In this document: one piece after another, positions 56,184 through 64,000 of the stretch
Layout: each line of letters begins with the position of its first letter
Position numbering within the stretch: the stretch's first letter is position 1
From: Hordeum vulgare subsp. vulgare
Lineage: Eukaryota; Streptophyta; Magnoliopsida; Poales; Poaceae
Reading direction: 5' to 3'
Length of the DNA stretch: 64,000 bases
NCBI RefSeq assembly: GCF_904849725.1
Contig: NC_058523.1
Coordinates: 171,102,689-171,166,688 of the forward strand
Notes under the pieces: generated by a model
Told to the model about the DNA's origin: nothing
The model's database searches: none
Seen by the model: the letters and a program-made list of their open reading frames with translations, nothing else
Position numbers and translations under genes: made by a program

Positions 56184-56400
56184 CTGAGAAAGGAGGACGA
56201 TCCTCGGAAGAGTATGCGGAAGGTTTGTGGCGGATCTTGCTCCTTTGGTCGGCCTGTAGACGTCCAGGCTGCGATGGCTGGTGGCGAAGCTTCGGGAAAG
56301 GCGGAGAGACACGGGCGCTGGCGCGAGGAAGACGAAGGTCAATGAGGGAGTCGAAGTAGGGGTAGGTGACGGTGCCCCCACTCCCCCTTGCGGTTAATTA
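56184..56400 (-). other. Antisense gene: putative 5' leader exon
   Basis: This GC-rich, proline/serine-coding stretch ends in tttctcag/gtaagcat on the minus strand, a strong donor. The frame 56163-56381 over it has no domain. The transcription start was not located. Confidence 0.4.
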
Positions 56401-56705
56401 AAGGCCAGGTGCTGGAATCGAGGCGGCACGCGCGTGAATAGAGGCAACAAACTGAAATTTTGCAATGATGGCGCCTGGATTTTCGGAATGAATAAATCGC
56501 GGTGAGAAAGATCCGTTGGGTGGTTGCGTCATTAAGTCCCGAAATTGGAGGGATAAGGTGATGTCATCAAAAACTGCTTGGCGGCTCAAACAATTCATGA
56601 TGGATGGCGGCTTGTCGTTCGCCAAAAGGTAGGGGTAATACAAGTCGCCCCAAAATGAGTGAAAGTTTATTGGCGTGAATAAATTCAAGACAATCTGGGG
56701 CCTAA
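56401..56705 (+). mobile_element. Element E internal sequence before 3' LTR
   Basis: Non-coding on the sense strand, ending ctggggcctaa, a weak polypurine tract, against the LTR. It would hold the antisense promoter; no clear TATA was seen. Confidence 0.5.
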
Positions 56706-57170
56706 TGTTGGGTATATTACCTGCGGTGTAACCCGCCCTAACTGGGCCAGATCACTGAAGGGGCGACTCATCCTTTGGTAATACAAGCCTTGGCCCAAGG
56801 GCCCAGGAGCCGGATAGCAGTTCAGGAGCTATACAGGAGATAGGCTGCCAAGGAGGTTTCCAGTCTTGGAAAGCATGACGACTTAGACATAAATAAAATC
56901 ACGATCTGTAGCGTCTAGGGCTCTTGTAAATCCTAGGGCCTCGGCCTGTATATAAAGGCGAGTCCCTGGGGAAGATAGGGCAAGTTATAAATAATCAAGA
57001 GCTAGGTCAGGCGAGTTACGCCCTCCTTGTAATTGAAACCATCACGAGGGGCCGAACCTGGGTAAATCTGAGTCTCGCTTTCGCTCACCCCCTTTGAGTC
57101 GCCACCAAGGCGCGATGGCTCCTTCATTAACTCCTTTCACGAGGACATCTACCGTGACAAAATCACAACA
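56706..57170 (+). repeat. Element E 3' LTR
   Basis: It starts tgttgggtatattacc and ends in either ccgtgaca (about 57158) or cacaaca (57170). TATA box at 56949 (tatataaag). The 5' LTR has been deleted, so no pair comparison is possible. Confidence 0.7.
56949..56957 (+). promoter_or_regulatory. TATA box in element E LTR
   Basis: tatataaag in cctgtatataaaggcgag, followed by a U5 with ggccgaacctgggtaaa. Confidence 0.65.
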
Positions 57171-58378
57171 GCGTTGATGTTCAATTTTCTGACCTCCTTA
57201 GTCTTTTCTTGATTCGGAAGTATTGTTGGATTGAAGCGGCCCAGACCAACCTTACTCGTACGCTTACGAGAGACCAGTTTCATCGACTGAGATGCAACTT
57301 GTTGCATAAAGGTGACTAGCAGGTGTTTGTTTCTTCAACTTTAGTTAAATCAGATTTGACCGAGGCGGTCCTTGAAGAAGGTTAAATAGCAATTTGCATA
57401 TCACCTTGTGGCTTTGCGTAAGTAAGATGCGATCATACTAGATACCCATAGCAGCCATGTAAAACATGCAACAACAAATTAGAGGATGTCTAACTTGTTT
57501 TTGCATGGTATGCATGTGGTGTGATATGGCCAAAGACATGATGTGATATATTGGATGTATGAGATGATCATGTTGTAATAGTTAAATATCGACTTGCACG
57601 ACGATCCTACGGCAAACGGCAGGAGCCATAGGGCTGTCTTTAAACTAACGTTTGTGCTTGCACATGCGTTTACTATATTTCTAGGTAGTACCTTTAGTAG
57701 TAATAGCATAGATAGCATGACAACCTCGATGGCGCCACAATGATGGAGATCATGGTGTGGCACCGGTGATGATGGAGATCATGCCGGTGCTTTGGTGATG
57801 GAGATCAAGAAGCACAAGATCATGGCCATATCATGTCACTTATGATTTGCATGTGATGTTAATCCTTTTATGCACCTTATTTTGTTTAGAACAATGGTAG
57901 CATTATAAGGTGATCCCTCGCTGAAATTTCAAGATAAAATTGTGTTCTCCCCGACTGTGCACCGTTGCGACAGTTCGTAGTTTCGAAACATCACATGATG
58001 ATCGGGTGTGATAGACTCAACGTTCACATACAACGGGTGCAAAACAGTTGCACACACAGAATGCTTGGGTTAAACTTGACGAGCCTAGCATGTACAGACA
58101 TGGCCTCAGAACACAAGAGACCTAAAGGTCGAGCAAGAATCATATAGTAGATATGATCAACATGGAGATGTTCACCACTGATACTATACTCAACTCACGT
58201 GATGATCGGACTTGAGTTAGTGAATTTGAACCATGCAACACTCGAATGACTAGAGGGATTTCTATTTGAGTGGGAGTTCTCAAGTAATATGATTAACTGA
58301 ACTCATTATCATGATACATAGTCAAAAGGTCTTCGCAAATTATGTTGTAGCTTGCGCTGTAGCTCTACTGTTTTAGAT
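57171..58378 (+). mobile_element. Element I leader (resumes after E)
   Basis: ggattgaagcggcccagacc (about 57229-57248) matches the leader of C near 17615. Direct repeats of gatggagatcat occur at 57742, 57771 and 57797. Non-coding. Confidence 0.8.
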
Positions 58379-59220
58379 ATGTTCCTAGAGAAAATTTAGT
58401 TGAAAGTTGATAGTAGCAATTATGCGGATTGGGTCGATAAATTGAGGATTATCCTCATTGCTGCGCAGAAGGCTTATGTCCTTAATGCACCGCTCGGTGT
58501 GCTAAACCCAGAGCGTCGTTTGTAGATGTTGCGAACATCTTACATACACGTTTTTGATGACTACATTATAGTTCAGTGCATAATGCTTAAACGACTTAGA
58601 ATTGAGGCACTGAAGACGTTTGAACGTCGCGGGACATATGAGATATTCCAAGAGATGAAATTGGGATTTCAGGCTCGTGCCCATGTTGAGAGGTATGAGA
58701 CCTGCAACAAGATTCTTTGTCTACAAAGTAAGGGAGAAAGGCTCAATCGTTGAGCATGTGCTCAGATTGTCTGAGTGCTACAATCGCTTGAATCGAGTGT
58801 GAGTTGATCTTCCAGATGAGATAGTGATGGTTCTCCAAAATCACAGCCACCAAGCTACTAGAGCTTCGTGATGAACTATAATGTATCAAGGATAGATATG
58901 TTGATCCTTGAGCTATTTGCGATGTTTGACATGGCAAAAGTAGAAATCAAGTAGGAGCATCAATTGTTGATGGTTATAAAACCACTAGTTTCAAGAAGGG
59001 CAAGGGCAAGAAGGGATACTTCATGAAATGGCAAACCAGATGCTGCTCTAGTAAAGAAACCCAAGGTTGAACCCAAACCCGAGACTAAGTGCTTATGTTA
59101 TGAGGGGAACGGTCAATGAGGCGGAACTACCCTATATACTTGGTTGATAAGAAGGTTGGCAAAGTCGACAGAGGTATATTGGATATACATGATATTGATG
59201 TGTACTTTGCTAGTACTCCT
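58379..59220 (+). pseudogene. gag: Element I gag (copia, heavily decayed)
   Basis: Fragments matching C's gag appear in order and in changing frames: NYADWVD, LIAAQKAYVLNAPLG, QARAHVERYE, and near 59090 a ruined zinc knuckle with a stop where the histidine region should end. A stop follows the first six codons (MFLEKI). Several frameshifts are present. It is clearly more decayed than C's gag. Confidence 0.8.
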
Positions 59221-62163
59221 AGTAGCACGAGGGTATTAGATACCGGTTCAGTTGCTAAGTGTTAGTAACTCGGAATAAAATCTATGGAATAAACGGAGAC
59301 CAGCTAAAGGCGACGTGACGATATGTGTTGGAAGTGTTTCCAAGGTTGATGTGATCAAACATCGCACGCTCCCTCTACCATCGGGATTACTGTTGAACCT
59401 AAATAATTGTTATTTGGTGTTTGCGTTGAGCATGAACATGATTAGATCGTGTTTATTGCAATATGATTATTCATTTAAAGAGAATAATGTTATTCTATTT
59501 GCTTGAATATATACCTTCAATGCTTTATTGAATCTCGATCGTAGTGATACACATGTTCATAATATTGATGCCAAAAGATACAAAGTAGTGATGATAGTAC
59601 CACTTACTTGTGGTACTGTAGCTTGAGTTATATTGGTGTAAAATGCATGAAGGAGCTCCATGCTGATGGATCTTTGTATTCACTCATTTTCGAAACATTT
59701 TGAGACATGCAAACCATGCCTATTGGTAGAAACGCATGAAGAAACTCCATGCAGATGGATCGTTTGGACTCACTTGATTTTGTATCACTTGAGGGATGCA
59801 AATCATACCACATGGGCAAGATGAGTGAAGGCCTCGTTTTTCCAGTGAGATGGAACAAGAAAGTAACTTGTTGGAAGTAATACATTTTGATGTGTGCAGT
59901 CAAATGAGTGCTGAGGCACGCAGTGGATATCGTTATGTTCTTACTTCACTAACGATTTGAGTAGATACAGGAGTATTCACTTGATGAATCACAAGTCTGA
60001 ACTATTGAAAAGTTCAAGCTATTTCAGAGTGAAGATCGTCGTGACAAGAGGATAAAATGTCTACAATATGATCATAGAGATGAATATCTGAGTTGCGAGT
60101 TTGGTACGCAGTTAAGACAATGTGGAAATTGTTTCACAACTAATGCCACCTGGAACACCATGGTGGGATGGTGTGTTCGAACATCATAGCCTCTCCCTAT
60201 TGGATATGGTGCATACTATGATGTCTCTTATTGAATTATCACTTTTGTTTTGGGTTAGGCATTAGAGACAGCCGCATTCACTTTAAATAAAGCACCACGT
60301 AATTCCGTTGAGATGACACCGTATGAACTATGGTTTGGAGAAACCTAAGTTGTCATTTCTTAAAAAGTTTGGGGCTGCGACGCTTATGTGAAAAAGTTTC
60401 AGCCTGATAAGCTCGAACCCAAAGCAGATAAATGCATCTTCATAGGACACCCAAAACAGTTGGGTATATCTCCTATATCACATCCAGAAGCAAAGTGTTT
60501 GTTTCTATAAACGGGTCCTTTCTCGAGGAAAAGTTTCTCTCGAAAGAATTGAGTGGGAGGATGGTGGAAACTTGATGAGGTTATTGAACCATCACTTCAA
60601 CCAGTGTGTAGCAGGGCGTAGGAAGTTGTTCCTATGGCGCCTACACCAATTGAAGTGGAAGCTCATGATAGTGATCATGAAACTTTGGATCAAGTTACTA
60701 CAAACCTCGTAGGTCGACAAGGTCACGTACTACTATAGAGTGGTGCGATAACCCTGTCTTGGAGGTCATGTTGTTGGACAACAATGAACCTACGAGCTAT
60801 GGAGAAGCGATGGTGCGCCCAGATTCTGGCAAATGGATGGAGTCCATGAAATCCGAGAGAGGATCCATGTATGAAAACAAATTGTAGACTTTGGAAGAAC
60901 TACTTGATGTTCGTAAGACTTTTAAGTACAGATGGATCTTTAAAAGGAAGACATACGATGATGGTGAAAAGTCACCATTAAGAAAGCTCGACTTTGTCGC
61001 ATAGATGTTTTCGACAAATTCAAGGAGTTGACTACGATGAGACTTTTTCACTCGTAGCGATGCTAAAATTCTGTTGGAATTGTGTTATAAGTTGCTGCAT
61101 TATTTATGAAATCTTGCAGATAGGATGTCAAAACATTGTTTTCTCGACGGGTTTCTTGAGGGAAGGTTGTATGTGATACAACCAGAAGGTTTTGTCGATC
61201 CTAAGGATGCTAACAAGTATGCAAGCTTTAGTGATCCTTCTATGGACTAGAGCAAGCATCTCGGAGTTGGAATGCACGCTTTGATGAGATGATCAAAGTT
61301 TTTGGATTTATACAAAGTTTGTGAGAAACTTGTATTTCCAAAGAAGTGAGTGGGAGCACTATAGAATTTCTGATAAGTATATGTGGTTGACATATTGTTG
61401 ATCGGAAGTAATGTAGAATTTCTAGAAAGCATAAAGGGTTCTTTGAAAGGAGTTATTCAAAGGAAAACCTAGATTAAGCTACTTGAACATTGAGCATCAA
61501 GATCTATAGAGATATATTAAGACGCTTAATAAAACTTTCAATGAAATACATGCCTTGACAAAGTTTTTGAAGGAGTTCAAAATAGATCGGCAAAGAAGGA
61601 GTTGTTGGTTGTGTTGTAAGCTGTGAATTTGAGTAAGACTCAAAATCTCGACCAAGGCAGAAGAAAGAGAAAGGACGAAGGTCGTCCCCTATGCTTTAGC
61701 CATAAGCTCTAAATTATGATATGTTGTGTACTGCACCTGATGTGTGCCTTGCCATGAATCTGTCAAGGGGTACAGAAGTGATCCAGGAATGGATTACTGG
61801 ACAACAGTCAAAATTTATCCTTAATAACTACTGGACTAAGGAATTTTTCTCGATTATGGAGGTGATAAAAGAGTTCGTCGTAAAAGGTTACGTCGATGCA
61901 AGCTTTGACACTAATCCGGATGACTCTGAGTAGTAAACCAGATTCGTATAGTGGAGCGGTAATTTGGAATAATTCTAAATGGCGCGTGGTAGTAGCATCT
62001 ATAGGATGACATAGAGATTCATAAAGCACACGCGGATCTGAAAGGTTCAGACCCGTTGACTAAAAACCTCTCTCACAAGCAAGATATGATCAAACCCCAT
62101 AAATTTATGGGTGTTAGGTTCATTGCAATGACATAGTGATGTGAACTAGATTATTGACTCTAG
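59221..62163 (+). pseudogene. pol: Element I pol (copia protease, integrase, RT, RNase H remnants)
   Basis: In order: protease VLDTGSVAK with DTGS at 59239-59250; an integrase core trace GYRYVLTSL near 59925; MPPGTPWWDG near 60150; RT traces TFKYRWIFKRK near 60925 and YDETFSLVAMLK near 61030; and the RT active site at 61380-61391, which reads YVVD instead of YVDD. RNase H traces KGYVDASFDTNPDDSE (about 61880) and ADLKGSDPLTKNLSHKQDM (about 62030) follow. Many stops and frameshifts intervene. The order protease-integrase-RT is the copia order. Confidence 0.85.
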
Positions 62164-62177
62164 TGCAAGTGGGAGAC
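62164..62177 (+). other. Element I polypurine tract
   Basis: gcaagtgggagacc precedes the 3' LTR, the usual BARE-type context. Confidence 0.75.
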
Positions 62178-64000
62178 CGTTGGAAATATGCCCTAGAGGC
62201 AATAATGAATTGGTTATTATTATATTTGCTTATTCATGATAATCGTTTATTATCCATGCTAGAATTGTATTGATTGGAAACTCAAATACATGTGTGGATA
62301 CATAGACAACACACTGTCCCTAGTAAGCCTCTAGTTGACTAGCTCGTTGATCAAAGATGGTCAAGGTCTCCTGGCCATAGACAGTGTTGTCACTTGATAA
62401 CGGGATCACATCATTAGGAGAATGATGTGATGGACAAGACCCAAACTACGAACGTAGCATTTGATTGTGTTAGTTTAGTGCTACTGTTTTCTGCATGTCA
62501 ATGTATCTGTTCCTATGACCATGAGATCATGCAACTCCCGGACACTGAAGGAATACCTTGTGTGTATCAAACGTTGCAACGTTACTGGGTGACTATAAAG
62601 GTGCTCTATAGGTATCTTCGAAGGTGTCTGTTGGGTTGGCATGGATCAAGACGGGGATGTGTCACTCCGTGTGACGGAGAGGTATCTCGGGGCCCACTCG
62701 GTAATACAATATCACAACAAGCCTTGCAAGCAATGTGACTAAGGAGTTAGTTACGGGATCTTGTATTACAGAACGAGTAAAGAGACTTTCCGGTAATGAT
62801 ATTGAACTAGGTATGGAGATACCGACGATCGAATCTCGGGCAAGTAACATACCGAAGGACAAAGGGAACAACATATGGGATTAACAGGATCCTTGACATA
62901 AGAGGTTCGACCAATAGAGATCTTCGTACAATATGTAGGAGACAATATGGACATCCAGGTCCGGCTATTGGTTATTGACCGGGGAGTGTCTCGGGTCATG
63001 TCTGCATAGTTCTCGAACCCGCAGGGTCTGCACACTTAAGGTTAAGTGACGTTTCGGTATAGTTGAGTTATAGGTGTTGGTGACCGAAGGCTGTTCAGAG
63101 TCCCGGATGAGATCCTGGACGTCACGAGGAGCTCCGAAATGGTCTGGGGGTAAAGATTGATATATCGGAAGTCATGTTTTGGTCACCGGAAAAGTTTCGG
63201 GCTCATCGATAGTGTACCGGGAGTGTCGGGAGGGTACTGGGGACCATCAGGAGGGGTGTCACGCCCCAAGGGGCCTTATGGGCTGCGGGAGGGTACAAAC
63301 CAGGCCCTAGTGGGCTGACATAAGCTCCCACTAAGGCCCATGAGGTTTGAGAGGCAAAAAACCCAAAGGTGGAAAAGGTGGAAAGGATTTCCAAGTGGAA
63401 AGGAGGAATCCTACTCCTAGTAGGATTGGAGTAGGACTCCTCCACCTCCAATTTCGGCCAAACCTTGAGGGTTTGAGGCTGCCTCCTCCCCTCCCTCCCT
63501 CCTATATATACTAGAGGTATTGAGGGTTTTTGAGACACAGAAAAACAGCCACGTGATGCCCTCTCTCTCTAGATCTCTTTCTCCTCTAGTCTAGTTTCAG
63601 TGGTGCTTAGGGGAAGCCCTGTTGGAATAGCTCCACCACCACCACCACCATGCTGCCGTGCTGGAGAACTCATCTACCTCTTCGCCCCTCTTGATGGATC
63701 AAGAAGGCAGAGATCGACATCGAGCTGTACGTGTGCTGACCGTGGAGGTGTCGTCCGTTTGGCACTAGATCGGGATAGATCGTGATGGGATCGCGGGACG
63801 GATCATGAAGAGATTGTGGTACGGGCTGTGATTTGGATCGCGAAGATGTTCCACTACATCAACTGCGTTATATACGCTTCCTCTTAGTGATCTACAAGGG
63901 TATGTAGATTCACTCTCCCCTCTCGTAGATGATCATCACCATGGATAGGTATTGCGTGTGCATAGGAAATTTTTTGTTTCCTATGCGACGTTTCCCAACA
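62178..64000 (+). repeat. Element I 3' LTR
   Basis: It starts cgttggaaatatgccctag (first T changed to C) and ends cgtttcccaaca at the last base of the window. It is 1,823 bp long; its first 960 bp match 19661-20625. TATA box at 63503. The frames at 62427-62738 and others are LTR sequence. Confidence 0.92.
63503..63510 (+). promoter_or_regulatory. TATA box in element I 3' LTR
   Basis: tatatata after ccctccctccctcc, the same context as in element C. Confidence 0.7.

Larger units (their letters stand above)
51649..56400 (-). pseudogene. Antisense multi-exon gene of element E (Transposase_28/putative gypsy-type protein)
   Basis: On the strand opposite gag-pol, seven segments are bounded by GT-AG sites. 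They are a 5' leader exon (to 56184, donor cag/gtaagc) and coding exons 55568-54519, 54445-54194, 54110-54046, about 53990-53519, 52634-52358 and 52274-51649. The first coding exon resembles the plant putative gypsy-type transposon domain (Pfam Transposase_28). Later exons are acidic, serine-rich, then coiled-coil. Tat elements are known to carry antisense ORFs at this place. A frameshift near 55263 and an internal TAA in exon 52634-52358 disable this copy. The leader-exon start (about 56400) is a guess. Function unknown. Confidence 0.65.
20626..57170 (+). mobile_element. Element E: Tat-lineage Gypsy retrotransposon, 5' truncated, split by F, G and H
   Basis: E-derived blocks are 20626-24908, 31623-32260, 41710-42973 and 50582-57170. 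Read in order they give gag, protease, RT, RNase H, a second RNase H, integrase, a 3' region with an antisense spliced gene, and a 3' LTR (56706-57170). Two RNase H domains and an antisense ORF downstream of integrase are known marks of the Tat lineage. The 5' LTR and primer site are missing. The heptamer AGTCGCC/GGCGACT recurs through all blocks, which supports their common origin. Confidence 0.85.
19661..64000 (+). mobile_element. Element I: BARE/WIS/Angela-type copia element, split and partly deleted
   Basis: The first 965 bp (19661-20625) match the start of the LTR at 62178-64000. The element resumes at about 57171 in its leader and runs through decayed gag-pol to a 3' LTR ending exactly at the window end. 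Element E lies between. The 3' half of the 5' LTR, the primer site and the first leader bases are absent, and E also lacks its 5' LTR. A single deletion across the I/E junction explains both losses. Confidence 0.88.

Noticed and set aside
51649..56400. A host gene on the minus strand
   Set aside because: Integrase of E lies upstream and E's 3' LTR downstream, the gene fits the known antisense position of Tat elements, and it shares the AGTCGCC word with E.

Overview
This 64 kb window is intergenic DNA of a large grass genome, almost certainly a Triticeae species (wheat, Aegilops, rye or barley group). The evidence is its repeat content: two copia LTRs start with the TGTTGGAAATATGCCCTAGA-type end of the BARE-1/WIS/Angela group, and several Gypsy elements have long LTRs, aspartate-tRNA primer sites and AAGCTTGGGG polypurine tracts. 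I found no host gene, rRNA gene, tRNA gene or CRISPR array. Nearly all of the sequence can be assigned to nested LTR retrotransposons, and every element coding region examined is broken except two uninterrupted reading frames (26673-27374 and 35655-36677). Element letters below are mine; family names are from memory and were not checked against a database.

Left block (1-14973). Element A is a large non-coding LTR element (LARD, Sukkula-like). Its 5' LTR is cut by the window start and ends at 556. A Met-tRNA-type primer site follows, then a non-coding internal domain, then a 4.9 kb 3' LTR (10077-14973). Element B, an Athila-type Gypsy element (2785-9757, TSD TTGCT), sits inside the internal domain of A. 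A remnant of a Tat-type LTR (X, 14974-15774) follows.

Right block (15775-64000) is one nest. Copia element C starts at 15775 and runs beyond the window. Copia element I (19661-64000) is inserted in C immediately before the protease active site. Tat-lineage Gypsy element E (20626-57170) is inserted in I, and a deletion has removed the rest of I's 5' LTR together with E's own 5' LTR. E is split by three more Gypsy elements: F (24909-31622, TSD GTGGG), G (32261-41709, minus strand, TSD TACCC) and H (42974-50581, no TSD seen). H carries a 189 bp MITE (48322-48510). The chain C-I-E-H-MITE is five levels deep.

Coding content. C and I carry decayed copia gag and gag-pol. E carries gag, protease, reverse transcriptase, RNase H, a second Tat-type RNase H and integrase, spread over four blocks. 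Downstream, on the opposite strand, E has a multi-exon antisense gene with visible GT-AG introns, and one of those introns holds a 70 bp minisatellite. G has gag and protease but no RT or integrase, plus an Athila-ORF-like frame. B, F and H have only short family-specific ORFs and look non-autonomous.

The observations most worth checking are: the spliced antisense gene in E; polypurine-tract copies inside all four Athila-type elements; an LTR-like promoter segment inside G; a GC-rich hairpin kept in LTRs of different sequence; a gene-like layout in the 4.9 kb LTR; and a CCGG(T/A)G motif series in the LARD internal domain. None was tested computationally.
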